64,000 nt of DNA. Origin: Papio anubis (lineage: Eukaryota > Chordata > Mammalia > Primates > Cercopithecidae). The stretch spans positions 134,975,937 through 135,039,936 of the forward strand of contig NC_044981.1 of NCBI RefSeq assembly GCF_008728515.1. The letters are read 5' to 3'. The notes beneath the pieces were generated by a model, which was given only the letters and a program-made list of their open reading frames with translations, was not told where the DNA came from and made no database searches. This document shows, piece after piece, positions 21,431 to 34,420 of this stretch (the first letter of the stretch is position 1; every line of letters begins with the position of its first letter). A program made the position numbers and the translations under genes.

Positions 21431-24363
21431 AGTTGGGAGGAGAATGAGGTGTGGTTGCCTCTAGTATCTAGCAATATAGAATTGCAGGATGTGAAGACAT
21501 GGAGATACAAATAATAGATGTCCACTACCATCAGAAAGAAAGGATTAAGAAAAAATACCAAATCACAAAAAAAGCACTCATAGGAAAAATAAAAGGTTAA
21601 AATTTTAAAAAATTGTTATTTACCAGACATTAGATGAAAATGATCTAAGTGTTTTATTAAGAGAGAAACTCACAGAGCAACATTATGCCTAGACTACTAA
21701 ACTGAAGTGAATGCAATCTTTGACTAAACCCGTACATGTAGGATTCCAGATACTTAATAATTCCTAACTATTTTTTACTGGTCAGACCCCACATGGATTC
21801 TTGGTGTTCCAATTCTGAGTCTCACTCTAGAGACTATTAACTGGAGTTTGTAAAGAGCCATTAAAGATGTTAAGATGTTCTGGAGCCATTTTCATTGATG
21901 AATAGTTGAAGACATTGAGTGATAATCTAAAATTGGAAGACTTGATACTAGATGATATTAGTTATTTTATACATTTAAATAGTTGCTTTGTGGCAGAGTG
22001 CAGACTTATATTCCATTACAACATCTTCAACACTGGATGAAAGTTAAAGGAAGGACAAATTTGGTGGAATATGTTGGAACACATTTCTTCTCCCAAAAAT
22101 GTTTATAGCAGAAGATAGAAAATCATGTCAGTGATGTTGTCAGGGAATCCCTGCTCTGGTTGAGAATTTATCAGACAGTTGAGAAGAGTCTACAATTCTT
22201 TGTTTATGAATAGTTCCTTTAATTCTAATGTGATAGATAAAACATTATATTTTCTCTGAAATCACTTTAAAATGTCAGAGGATGCTATAATCTACCTGTA
22301 TTTAGACCTACTGACCTCCTTATTTTCAGCAATTATTTTTCACCATGAAGGCAGGAATCTGTTTAGTACATTGTTTATAGAATGTAAACAGAAGCTCTCT
22401 TAGTTTCTCCATAATCTACTCCAAAAATAGTAATATTAGTACTATTTCTTATTCTCACAAAGTCATCCTTTCATATATTCCTTTTATGTTTCTTCTGATA
22501 TTTACATTAAGCCTGTTCTATCATGTGTGTTTTTGAGGAACATTTTTTATACTTCATAGGTAGAAAGCAGCCATTGAAAACCAGCCTCTAAGATTATGGA
22601 TTACATATGAAATATTGCTTTAAATTTGGATAACAAATAGTAAGGGTTATTCAGAGTTTAAATATTCAAACTCATTTAGCTCATTAAAATGCTGTTTTAC
22701 ATGCACAGAGAAGAGTCCTAGATGCTTCATTATATGAATTTACTTTTGCCTTCCCAATGGATCATTAACTTTGCTAAATCATTTCTTGCATTGTTAAGTA
22801 ACAGACAGATGTATGGGCAGTCTAAGAGAAAGAATCTAAAATTCACTCTGCATTAGCCAAATTAACCTACAGCAGGTATCTGTTGTTGGTTATGAACACT
22901 ACAAGCTCATCTAAAATGTTTGAAAATTAAGAATACATGAGGACAGTTTACAGAAACTAGGAGAAATAGAATTATTTTCCAAAGTAAGATTGGCAACAGT
23001 TCTCCAGCTTTAGCAATACCTAAAAGGAAAAAAAAAGTAGATTGGTGTAGAAACTTTAGAATTATAATTCAGTTTGGGCAGGGACAAGAGTGGGGGGATG
23101 GTTACAAACAGGATTACAGCCTATTTCAAGACCTATGAGGTTTTACGTGAAATAATAATATAGTTGTTCTTTAAATGTGCTAGTTAACTGTTTATAAGAA
23201 TAATGTATGGGATCTAAACAAAGGAGTGGGAATAGGCCAGGGGAATCCTTAACATTTCCTTTAGGTTTTTGACATAATGCGGAAATAATGTCATTAGGAT
23301 CTGTGCATCTGAATTTTTAATCCGATGGAAACAACATTATAAAATGACTAAATAAATGAAGCTGGACCTGAAATTGTGTTCTAAATAGAAATGTTGTCAG
23401 GTAGATTCTCCTTCCTTGAAGGTTGGTTTCTATGTTAGAAGTGGTTTCAGATAGTTTAGAAGAACATATACTCACTGGGGTTTTGCCTGTCATGGATATA
23501 TATAGCTATGACTTCTGAGTGCCACATAGGAGAAATGTAACTTCTGTATTCTGATGAAAGGGCCTATAACCAGACAGAAAAACAAACCTTTGGTTGAAAG
23601 ATGAGAGAGTCCAAGTCTTCAGAGACTGCAGCTGGGACCAGAAATCTTGTATTTCACTAACTCTGTTTGGCCATTTAATGCCCAAGTGTCCGCTTTGCTG
23701 CCTGAATTTCTAGATTTCTGTCGGACAAGAACACCCATAGGAGACATTAAGACAAAGAGCAAGGGAGGCAGTAATGGCAAGGTACTGTGAAATGAGCAGA
23801 AAAATATCCTGCACTAGAATTAGAGTGAGGGCTGAAAAAGGCAGAAGGAAAGCAGTGGTTCCTGGGGAGTGCAGAGAGAACACTTCAGCAGCTGCTGCTG
23901 GTGCTAAATTGTCACTTCTGATGTGGTGTGACAGTTACAGTGGCTGAAATATGTTAGAGAAACCCACGTTACTGGACTAAATCTAGATCATTAGAGAGCA
24001 GTATTATACCCACTTGTTTGTTATCAACAGGGTTTGGTCACAAACGATGTGACTTGTTTTTGTTTTTGTTAACCTGATGTAGTATAAATACATTAAGAGT
24101 GTTTGAATTTGTAGCTGACACTGAGCTTCTGAACACTCCCACCTTTCTACTCATGGTAGGTCCTTTTCGTGTAACATAGAAGCTGTAATTCTGATTTCCC
24201 TCTGAATAGGGTAAATTACTGTTATAACGTTTTTCAAAGACCCAACACAATGAAGATGGAATATGGACATATTTAAATATTGGGTTTTTGAATCTGAAAA
24301 TAGGAAAAATACAGGAAACTTTTGAACTTCCTTTAAAAATTGACAAATTTTGACTATGAGATA
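21431..24363. other. Intron, about 2.9 kb without recognised repeats
   Basis: The longest stretch in the first half with no repeat I could name. No ORF with coding character, no splice-flanked coding segment and no RNA gene was seen. Confidence 0.5.
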
Positions 24364-24373
24364 CAATTTTAGC

Positions 24374-24672
24374 TTTTTTTTTTTTTTTTTTTTTTATTTA
24401 AAGTCTCACTCTGTTGCCCAGGCTGGAGTGCAATGCTGCGATCTTGGCTCACTGCAACCTCTGCCTCCCAGGTGTAAACAATTCTCTGCCTCAGCCTCCC
24501 AAGTAGCTGGGATTACAGGTACCTGCCACCATGTCCAGGTAATTTTTGTAATTTTAGTAGAGATGGGGTTTCACCATCTTGGCCAGGCAGGTCTTGAACT
24601 CCTGACCTTGTGATCTGCCCACCTGGGCCTTCCAAAGTGCTGGGCTTACAGGCATGAGCCACTGCACCCAGC
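24374..24672 (-). repeat. AluS-like element, antisense
   Basis: Poly-T, then CTCACTCTGTTGCCCAGGCTGG through GAGCCACTGCACCCAGC. A perfect 10-bp duplication CAATTTTAGC flanks it at 24364-24373 and 24673-24682. Confidence 0.96.
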
Positions 24673-24682
24673 CAATTTTAGC

Positions 24683-27209
24683 ATTTTTTTAGTAGCTATT
24701 TGAGCTTTCCTTAAGGCGAGACATGTACAGTTAATAAATCATGATTTTTGAGTGGCCTGAGGTCTGTTGTCTAGTAAATGGCATGGGCTATAAACAGACA
24801 ACTAAGGAAGTGAAAAAGACGGGAGAAGAGGGCAAAGAATGAATAAAGTGCTGGGTTGAAAGTTAGGCAAACTTGAGTTACAGCTGAAACCTCGAAGGTA
24901 CATATCTGTGCCCAATGGCATATGCAGAATATTTATAAGCTTTTTTGTGCCTCTGGAATGGGAGAGGAGTGATCTGAATTTTAGTTTTGCTCTGGTCGTG
25001 ACATGTAGTGTGTTGATACTTCCATCTGGATAGCTGAATTGGTATAATTGAGTTTTAAATGAAAAAGAATTGGTTAAACTAAAATATTTGCAAATATCAC
25101 CTGATTTTAGGGAAATTTCAAGAAACAATAAACAAGTCATCAGACTAATAATAAAATACTGATTTTCTCTGGATGATTTATGGCTAAAGAACATGATTTT
25201 CGTTATGGCATAATTGAAGTACACTTCCAATGGGAAATATTTGAATAAACTAACATTTTTGCCCTCTCTGAACTTTCTAACAACTGAAAATGTTCTCACC
25301 TGGGGGCAATGATGAAAAACATTAGTTAATACTGTTCCCCCACTCCTTACCTATAGTGTCAGGAACAAAAATACCACCAAATATGTGATGTCATATTTTC
25401 AGTGTTACTGAACATTACTTTTTTAGCAGGAAAAAAATTTGAATTTATAAAATTTATTTTCTCAATAGATTAGCAAAAGGCTTGAGCAAAATTTGGACTA
25501 AATTACTTTGCATTAGATTTCTGGCCTTTAAGAAAATTAGAATAGTTTTCACTTACTTAAATGCCCACTACATGGAAATTCCTTTTTGAAATGGTAGCAA
25601 TAACAGAAAAAATGATCAGTTCATTACATAGTATGTATTAAGTGAGGGCATTTGAATTGCCAACTTCCTATAATCTCTATAGAAATTTTACTGCCTGTAA
25701 TCACTAAGTTGAGTGTGGGCTCACTAGATATTTATGTTCCTTTCTTTGAGCTTATTACCTTCAGTTTTTCTTTTAAAAAAAATCAAAAGAGCAGTTGAAG
25801 AAAAGTGGAGGAGATAAGTTCCAGTTGGCTACGCAGTTTTGAAACAGATTTATCTGAATTTTCCATTACTATATTTGTCAGTTGTGAATTTATTTTAGAA
25901 TAAAAGCCTTGCCTAAAAATAAATTGATAAGACATAAGCTATATATTTGAGCAAATAAGTTTTGCTACAACTCCCCAGTTTCTTGCAAGCTAACCATTAC
26001 TTTTAATCTTTGGTGATGTTTTCATTGATATCAGACCTACATCAGCAAATATATTTTAGGTTTGCTTCCCAAACCAAATTTTGCTGGATAAATATTAGGA
26101 CAGAAAATGAGCACAAGATGGCTATGGAAGAATGCATAAAAATAGGCTTCCAAAAATCAGTATTTTTTTCCAAATTTTGAAAAGTAAAAAAACATAAGAA
26201 GAAAAAAATTTGTCTTAGAAATAGAAGAGAGTGGAAAGTGAAAATGAACTTTAAGTTTAAGAGACCAGAGGGCCCATAGATACTCTAAAAATTCATAGAC
26301 AAAGAAAATATTTGTGCATGCATTATTTAAGGAAGAACTCTCAGCAAACATTTTATAGCCCTAAACTTTTTCATGTACTTTGTCCAGAATCTAACTTCAA
26401 TATAATCATGATGTCTTAGAAACTTTCTAAGCAATACTTAATTAAGATACACTTCTAATAGGACAAATTGCTTTTAGCCTCTTTGTAAGAGGCTAAAATA
26501 TCTCCAATGCTCTCCTTTGAGATATTTACCATGAGCCAATTACACAGATGATTTTAGATCTGATGAGAACAAAATAAGAGGGAATTCTGTAAAATCAGAA
26601 GGCGATTGACTACAAAATTAGCCAAACAAGAATCAAATTTTACATTAAAGACCACAAGAAATGTATAATAAATCCACTGTTATTTATGAAGGCACACACA
26701 AAATTGAAAAGGACTGATTATAAAATTATGAAGTCATACAATATACAAAACGAATAAATGCTTGTTATTTTAGTATAGCTGAAAAGATACAAATATTATT
26801 CTGACTTGTGACTTTATGCTCATTCAGATCACTAAACTTTACATACCATTCGTCCTTAATAAAAGTTTGTTGTTGTTATCAAATGCTTTTAAAAAATGTA
26901 ATTAATGTCTTAAAAGTGTGCAATTATCAGTTGTGAAATAGGATAAAACACAAAGTCATGTAAGATGTGTTTTCTCAATTGTTATCCAAGGCTGAGAACT
27001 ACCCTATCCAAGCTATTGTTCTCTTCATTGGTTCTGGTTTCGGCTTTTCTCCTGAGGTAAAATCATTTCTGTATTTTCCAGTCATACTAGACTCTGCTCC
27101 AACCAAATTCTCACAAGGTTGTCAGACATCCTGTGTTCAATAATAAAATATCTGAAGGTCTGTGATCCAGACTGATCTCAATCTTCTGCAATAAAAACAC
27201 CAGCTGCTC
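24683..27209. other. Intron, no recognised element
   Basis: Includes a 165-codon minus-strand ORF (24802-25299) with random-looking hydrophobic/Ser composition, not called as a gene. Otherwise AT-rich and featureless. Confidence 0.5.
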
Positions 27210-27345
27210 ATTACTGAGCTGGCACTATACCAGGTGTTTACATGGATTAATCTCTTATTTAATCTTCCATATTCCTCCATGAGATGGATGCTGTGATTAT
27301 CTCTATTTTGCAGATAAGGTAATTTAGGCTGAGGAGTATATAAGG
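27210..27345 (-). repeat. MIR fragment, antisense
   Basis: TGGCACTATACCAGGTGTTTACATGG, ATCCTCCATGAGATGGATG-like text and ATTTTGCAGATAAGGTAATTTAGGCTG fit the antisense MIR order. Confidence 0.55.
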
Positions 27346-28489
27346 TGTGTCATGGTTACCGATGATACTCAGGTTGCCAGATTTTATGGTCAATCCTCAG
27401 TCCTCATATTATATGAATACTAGGTAGTATGTGGCACAGTTGAACACTACCTACTTTTTAAAATCCTTTCATAGAATTCTGGAATATTATGCCTTCCTGA
27501 TATTTTTATACTGCAGTGGTTGTATTTTTCTCTCGTCTTTTTTGGTGGCTCTTCTCCAATCTCCGTTAACTCTTAATGTTCAAGTGCCTTTGAGCTCAGT
27601 CTTTGGTCTCGTTTCTATCTATGCCTACTTTTAAAATTCCTATCCACACTCACAAATTTCTTATTTTATGTGTATAAAATGGCCATCAGTAGAATTATTT
27701 ATGTATATGGATTCATTAAGGAAAGCAACCAGAAATGGTGTCATATTTTCCTGTTAAAATCTGCTTAAATATGTGTAAATGTCATTTTTTTTAAGGAGAG
27801 TTCAGCTCCTGGGGGATACTAGCTGTATCACTATGTCTGTTCTCTAGCAGTTTGACTATACCTTTGGAAGAGATCAAAGGTCAGGGAAAATGATCAAGTA
27901 AGGAAAGAGACTTCCTACTGACATGCTATTCTTTTGAATGTAGGCTTATCATGCTTAGGACTTTTCTTTCCTGATCCAGTGATGAGAAGAAAGTTGAGAA
28001 TATCTTGAACTCTCTAAGAGACATTACAATTTTAGCTGATGAACTTTGGCATCACAAAAACTCTTTAGTAACAATTCAGGATTTAGCTGAAATAAGCTTC
28101 AGCAAGTAGAACTAAGAACAGGAGTAGAACTTAGGACTATTCATTTGAATACCATATTGAGTAGGTGATAATATAAGATCCAGAGAGAATATGAAGTCTT
28201 CTCTTCATTAAGGTAGACAGGGATGTATAACAGGAAAAAGTTAATAAAGGGTTAATGTGTTCAGGAGTACAGAATAATGAACACTTTCATAATAAGCAAA
28301 GAAAAATTTAGAAAATTTTTATTTTACTGCAATTATAGGGTTCTAGTTTTACATCCAGTGATGGTGGTTACATAGAGGAAAACTAGAACTATGTAATTAC
28401 AGTAAAATACTGAGGTAGTTAGTATAGACAGAAAACAGATCAGTGTTTTCCTAGAGAGATAAGTAGGCATAACACTGCTTACTTAACGA
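27346..28489. other. Intron, nothing recognised
   Basis: No gene or confident repeat seen. Confidence 0.45.
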
Positions 28490-28640
28490 CAAACAGACAT
28501 GAGGAATGTCTTTTGGGTGATGAAAAGGTTTTAAAACTGGATTATGGTAATGGTTGCACAGATCTATAGATGTATTAAAATCATTGCATTATACACTTAA
28601 AATTATCAATCATACCTGAATGCAGCTATTAAAATACTCT
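28490..28640 (+). repeat. L1M 3'-end fragment
   Basis: TTTTGGGTGATGAAAAGG, GGTAATGGTTGCACAGATC and CATTATACACTTAAAATTATC match the sense 3' UTR of old L1M copies. Confidence 0.55.
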
Positions 28641-30889
28641 AATTATAGCACAGATAATCAATTCAAACAGAGGCAGAGAGATAAGTTAGGAAACTAAAAC
28701 AATAAGATAAGAGAGAGGATGCCTGCCTCTGAATGGAAGACCCATATGCAAGAAAATGTTAGCATACGGTAGGTGTAGGATGTATGGTTGATAAATGGTA
28801 GAAAATAAAAAGGTATGAGATAAGGAAAGTATCCAGATTTCTAACATAAGCATCAGAATGGCTGGTGGTGAAATTGATTAAAACACATTCAGAAAATTCA
28901 TTAAAATAAAAAACACAGAACATAGGTAGAAGAATAGCGTATTATTCAGGGTTCTCTAGAGGGACAGAACATTTCCCTTTCCACAATGCACAGTTACCCA
29001 GGTTAAAGGCTAGAGGTCTCCTTGGGGAAGGATGGGAGAAAAATTCACTGCATAAATTGTCAGTAATGTAGTAGGGTCCTTCCTCAAGGGATCCTACCTC
29101 CCTTTCATTCAAGGGGTTCTGGCTCTGTAAACTGGCTCAAGTCTGGAAATTTATTGAGGGGCTGTGATTCTCCATTTTTTATAATTCAAGTTAGTCTTTT
29201 TCCCATTCGACCTATAAATTTTCTGTTTGTATAATTTAAGTAGGAATGCAGTAGGCTTCCTATCAATTTCACTTCTAGGAACACTGTGATTAGCCATGCC
29301 AGTGCTCTATACAAGTCTGACTATTCTGATTGTCTCTTTGCCTCTGCTGTCCATTATGCCAGCATAATGCTACACTCACCTTTCCTTTGATGATTGAGTG
29401 CTGCCTCTTGGCCCCTACCACCTCAGGATCCAATTATTCCCACTATATTTAAATTTTGTAGTTGAGTGACTGTGGTTCCCCCATTAGATCTGACATACAG
29501 AGAAGAACAATTACAGGGCTCTTCAAATATGCAGGTGCTGCCCTCATAAATCTATTTTGCAAGGCATTGGTCAAGAGTATATCTTCTGGACTCTCCCAGC
29601 TGGGATGAGTAGTTCTCAAGTGACCAATCTACTCCACCATCCCAATCTCCCTAGGCCTTTTGATCCTTTCCTTTACATTAAACCAAGGGAGATCAGGCAT
29701 TTCCAACTTGCTCACAGTGGGCTATCTTTTAATCTATATTTCAGCTAACCAAGCAAATAAACTATTAGAACCTTTTTTTAACTCCCCGAGCTGGAACATT
29801 AAATGCAGAGTTCCTACTTAGTGGGCCCAAATCAACAAATTATGCCTTATCCAATTCTATGTCCTTCCACAGTTATCCCACACCCTTAATATCCATTCCC
29901 ATGCCTGTTCTCCAGATTTCTGCTTATATAAATTAGAGAGCTCAAGCACTTCTTTTCAAGTGTAGTGCACCTCCTCATGGGTCACACTCTCAACTTCACC
30001 TCTAGGGTCCGCTGGTAATTTAGTCTCGTTATAGGTCTGGAAGCAAACGGAGGTGTTGGGCGTGGCTTCTGAGGAGAATCAACATTATCTTGCCTGGCAA
30101 TTGCCTCAGGGGAGGGCATCACTGTTGCCTCAGGCAGCGCAGGGTTTGTCTTCTTAGACAAAGGTGGAAAGGCTCATGGCAGCATGGGTGGAGGAGGGGA
30201 TATTGTCACTACTGGGGATGGGGAAGCTATTTCTCCTGGCAAAAAAGCAAAAAAGATTCATGAGAGTTTACAAACTCAGTGTCTCCAGCTTTTTCAGGGT
30301 CCTCCCACTTGTCCTTATTCCAAGTTGCAGGGTCCCATTCTTTTCCAATCAATGCCCTCACTTTAACAGTAGACTCCTGGCAAGGCTGTGCATGTACTTT
30401 TCGTTGCAGGTCAGCCACTCACATGACAAGATCTTGTGTCTGGTTTTCCACAATTTCAGCTCTTTCTGTACAGGAGACTCAGGGCAATGTTAGCAGATTT
30501 GAGGCTTAGCATGTACTTCTGAGGCCAGGAGATAGAATCTTAGATTTCATTAGTCACTTTGCTCACTGAACTGAGGAGCAACCAAGGAGCTTCATTATAT
30601 TCTCTACATATGGTCAAAGGTTCCTTGGTTCTCCACATGTGGTCAAAGGTATTATGCACAGAGTCACTAAACTCTTTGCCTCTCATGAGTGTGTATCAGG
30701 AATGTCAAATGCATTTATTTTGCATAACTCTCGAAACAGTTCATGCCAAGGACTATCAGTGTTCTCCACACTGTTAGAAGTAGAGTCCTTAGCATTTTTG
30801 GATCTAATCATATTATGCAGTCAACTCCTGAAACCCCAAAACCAATGGAAGAACTCCATCCTTAATATTCTGTTCCTCTTCCCCTAGAA

Positions 30890-30904
30890 CCACTCCTGGT
30901 ACCA
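30890..30904 (-). other. Retroviral primer-binding site, tRNA-Leu type
   Basis: The + strand reads CCACTCCTGGTACCA, which equals the 3' end of tRNA-Leu(UAA), including CCA, as I recall that tRNA. It lies 5 nt from the LTR end at 30910, as expected. Confidence 0.85.
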
Positions 30905-30909
30905 AAATC

Positions 30910-31304
30910 TGTATTAGCCAGAGTTCTTTAGAGGGACAGAACTAATGGAATGTAAGTCCCACAATAGGCCATCTTCAGGCTGAGGAGCAAGGAGAGCCAG
31001 TCCAATTCCAAAAACTGAAGAACTTGGAGTCTGATGTTCAAAGGGCAGGAAGTATCCAGCACAGGAGAAAGATGTAGGCTCAGAGGCTAGGTCAGTCTCC
31101 CCTTTCCCATTTTTCTGCCTCCTTGTATTCTGCTGCGCTCTAAGCTGATTAAATTGTGCCACCTAGATTAAGGGTGTGTATGCCTTTCCCAGCCCACTGA
31201 CTCCAATGTTAATCTCCTTTGGCAGCACCCTCACAGACACACCCAAAATCAACACTTTGTATCCTTCAATCCAATCAAGTTAACACTCAGTATTACCCAT
31301 CACA
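30910..31304 (-). repeat. 5' LTR of the ERVL provirus
   Basis: TGTATTAGCCAGAGTTCTTTAGAGGGACAG at the left, CTTGGAGTCTGATGTTCAAAGGGCAGG in the middle and CCAATCAAGTTAACACTCAGTATTACCCATCACA at the right: a TG...CA LTR in inverted orientation, ~395 bp. It lacks an internal section just after the left end compared with related LTRs. Confidence 0.82.
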
Positions 31305-31639
31305 GATGGTTTTACAGAAGCAAGGTTACAGTTTAGTTTAGTTTGAAATTTCTGAGCTGAGATGCCTAGTAGGATGTTTACCATGGGTCTGTACTTTAGG
31401 AAAGAAAGCTAAACTAAGGACGATGATTCAAGTGTCAACAAATATGTGATAAATAATGTTCTTTGAGAAGGTGAGATGAAGCTAGAGTGGGTGGCCCATG
31501 AGAGAAGAAGATGGAATTTTTTTTTCTGAGAAAGTCCAAAATATAAGGAACAAAGGAAATACACTAAAAAATTTAAGAACCAGAGGTTCTTAACCCTCTG
31601 GTAAGAACCAGAGGGCTTTATTAGCTGAGTGCTAACAAT
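31305..31639. other. Intron with a small repeat cluster
   Basis: AAGAACCAGAGG occurs twice (31575-31586 and 31603-31614) around an inverted CCCTCTGG. No gene seen. Confidence 0.6.
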
Positions 31640-31800
31640 GAATCAGTCACTATTCTGTTTTCTATATGCATCAGCTCATTTAGTCCTCATACAAAACTAG
31701 TGAAATTAATTCCATAATTATTATTATCCCAATTTTACAGGTGAGACAAAGCTCATCAACAATGGATAACTTTCCAAGACCATATGCAATGTACCATTGC
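31640..31800 (-). repeat. MIR fragment, antisense
   Basis: ATCAGCTCATTTAGTCCTCAT and TTATTATCCCAATTTTACAGGTGAG match the antisense MIR. Confidence 0.65.
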
Positions 31801-32424
31801 TTTTCAGATATAAATAATGAACATTTTAAGGGACTCAGTACTATGAAGAAGATTTGTGACTTTAGAATCAAAATTCAAGTCATGGCTAATTGATGCTTTT
31901 TTTCCCCTAATAAAAATTATGGACATCATTATGACTAAATTGGTCACTTAAGATTTCATGGATCTGTAACTTGTCAAAGAAAAATTTTCTGAAATACATC
32001 GTCCTCAATTAGCTCCTTCTTCCGGAATTGACTTGTTATCATGGTATGGGTAAAGGACGGTGGAGAATCACAAACTACTAATAATGCACAAATGTGAGAT
32101 CTCTGTCTCTATCAATTGCACTTATTTAATTGGCCAGAGAAATTCAGAGTCCATGTCTATGCTCGAGTGTGAAAGTGTAACCTTCCCTTAAGCCTGAAAG
32201 TAGAGGGAAACTGGGTACTATTGAACAATATAAGAACTATTACACAGTCCAAAAAAAAGAAAAAAGAAAGAAAAAGAAAACAAAAAACAAACAAACAAAA
32301 AAGATTAACAATGGAATGGTAATCTTCCTTCTCTTATTTCTTATCTTTCCAAATGCCACCACCATCTATTGACTTGCCTAAACCAAATATTTAGGAACAA
32401 TCCTTCCTTTTTTGTTCCTGTTTC
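31801..32424. other. Intron with an A-rich simple stretch
   Basis: An AAAAGAAAG/AAACAAAC-rich stretch at 32250-32300, nothing else recognised. Confidence 0.5.
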
Positions 32425-32810
32425 CATTTGTCAATCATCAAATCCTGTAGATTCCATTTCTTTGATATCACTTGAATATATATACCTACTTACTTCAGAT
32501 CTTCATGATTTCTTGTCTGGATTTTTGAGACCATCTCTTAACTAGTCTTTTTGTTTTTGATCACCACTCTTAAATTTATTATCCACATTACAGACAATTT
32601 GATTATTCTAAAAAGAAAATCTTACCATGTATCTCTCTTGCTGAGAACCTGTTGTGGCTTTCTTTTCAATAGTTTATCATCCATCTATTATTTAATTCTC
32701 AAGCTTTTCTGCCTCCATACCTTGCCTCACGTTTATACATTTAGTATTTGGCTATATTAAACATTTGCAGCCTGCAAATATTTTATTCTCTTCTGAGTCC
32801 TTAATTTTTC
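32425..32810 (+). repeat. L2 LINE fragment, sense
   Basis: AAATCCTGTAGATTCCATTTC, then GGATTTTTGAGACCATCTCTTAACTAGTC and GCTGAGAACCTGTTGTGGC follow the sense L2 3' ORF2 text. The short ORF within it is incidental. Confidence 0.6.
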
Positions 32811-32839
32811 AATTGAAATTTTGTTACTTCTTTAAATAA

Positions 32840-33050
32840 CCATTTATTGAGGGCTCACTAATATTTAAGTAACTAAATAATTCTCATTCAATTCTTTCCA
32901 TATCCCTATGAGTGTTATTAATATTCCCAAGACATGAACACTCAAGCTCAGAGAGTAATTATGAATCTTATTTTAAATGTGTGATTTTAGTTCATGAAAG
33001 ATCTGAGGAAAGAGAACTACTACTCAGAGTGCGAGCTAGAATTCAAAACC
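32840..33050 (-). repeat. MIR fragment, antisense
   Basis: CATTTATTGAGGGCTCACTA, CCCTATGAGTGTTATTAATATTCCC and CACTCAAGCTCAGAGAG are consistent with an inverted MIR. Confidence 0.5.
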
Positions 33051-33232
33051 ATCCTTTATTTAGACCACTCTTTGTTGTTACTTGTTCTAGAAAATTTCCC
33101 AGGTGTTCATCTGCCTCTCAACCCACGGCTTGCAAGTCTGATTTTGGTGTTCTTAATGTAGGTTTTCATTCCAGGCCTTACGAATTACTACCATAGCTCT
33201 TACTATAAAATGTTATAGTGGGCTATTCAAAA

Positions 33233-34420
33233 CAGTCACACATTGCTTAACGATGGGAATACCTCAGAGATATGCATCTTTAGGTGTTATTTGAACATTA
33301 TAGAATGTAGTGTACTTACAAAAACCTCGATAGTATAACCTGCACTACACCCAGGCTATAAGGCATAGCATGTGGCTTATAGGCTACAAACCTGTACAGC
33401 ATGTTCCTACACTAAATAGTGTTACATGGTACAATTATAGGCAATTGTAACACAATAGTAGTACTTGTGTATCTAAAAATAGAAAACATACAGTAAAAAT
33501 ACACACCTGTATAGGGCACTTATCATGAATGGAGCTTGCAGGACTGGAATTTGCTCTGAGTGAGTCAGTGAGTGAGTGGTGAGTGAAGGTGAAGGCCGAG
33601 GACATTACTGTATGCTACTGAAGACTTTATAAATACTATACTCTTAGCCTACACTCAATTTATAAAAAACTTGTTCTTTCTTCAATAATAACTTGACCTT
33701 TGTTTACTGTAACATTTTTACTTTATAAACTTTTTAATTTTTTAAACTTTTTGTTTTGATGCTTTTGATAACACTTAGCTTAAAACAAACCCTTGCACAG
33801 ATATAAATAAAAATAATTTTTCTTTTTTTAATTCTATAAACTTTTTTCTATTTTAAGGTTGTTTTTTAATTTTTTGCTTTTTAGGCTAAAACTAAGACAC
33901 AAACGCACACACATTAGCCTAAGCCTACACAGGGTCAAGATCATCAATATCACTGTCTTCCACCTCCATACCTTGTCCCACTGGAAGGTCTTCAGGGGCA
34001 AAATCACCATGACACTGTCTCCTGTGATAACAATGCCTTCTTCTGGAAGACATTCTCAAGGACCTGCCTGAGGCTGTTTTACAGTTAACTTTTTTTTTTT
34101 CCAATAAGTAGAAGTACACTTACATGTGATTAAAAAGTATAGTAGAGTAAATACATAAACCAATAACGGTCATTTATTATCATGATCAAATATTATACAT
34201 ACTTGTATGTGCTATACTTTTATATGACTGGCAGTACAGTAGGTTCGTTTACACCAGCATTACTACAAAACAGTAAGTAATGCGTTAGTTACATGACAAC
34301 ATTATGACAGCTATGACATCATTAATATAGGAATTTTTCAGCTTCTTTATAACCTTATGGAACCATAGTTGTATATGTAATCTGTCCTTGATGGAAATGT
34401 TTTCATGAAGCACATGGCTG
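33233..34420 (-). mobile_element. Tigger-family (TcMar) DNA transposon, internally deleted
   Basis: Both ends are present. The left begins CAGTCACACATTGCTTAACGATGG and the right ends GAAGCACATGGCTG, an imperfect inverted copy. Between them are GGCTACAAACCTGTACAGCATGTT, CTTGCAGGACTGGAATTTGC and AGTGAGTGAGTGGTGAGTG, standard for this family. A 64-codon minus-strand stretch (33925-34119) with an acidic end (EVEDSDIDDLDP) looks like the transposase C-terminus. At ~1.19 kb it is about half the autonomous length as I recall it. A TA follows the right end; the left TA appears mutated. The subfamily number is uncertain. Confidence 0.82.

Larger units (their letters stand above)
28938..31304 (-). mobile_element. 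Truncated ERVL provirus, antisense
   Basis: On the minus strand it reads as a 5' LTR (31304 to 30910, ending in TAATACA), a 5-nt spacer, a primer-binding site (30904-30890), then ~1.9 kb of internal sequence with no intact ORF. It ends in only the last 33 bases of a second LTR (28970-28938, TAGAGAACCCTGAATAATAC). Class III (ERVL) assignment rests on the tRNA-Leu primer site and LTR end sequences. Most of the internal region and the 3' LTR are deleted. The 5-bp flanks (AATAG and GATGG) are not a clear duplication. It is non-functional. Confidence 0.8.

Noticed and set aside
24802..25299. 165-codon minus-strand ORF
   Set aside because: No recognisable domain and random-like hydrophobic/Ser/Phe composition in ordinary intron. 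A chance ORF is the simplest explanation.
28933..31309. Target-site duplication of the ERVL remnant (AATAG versus GATGG)
   Set aside because: Only 3 of 5 bases agree, too weak to claim.
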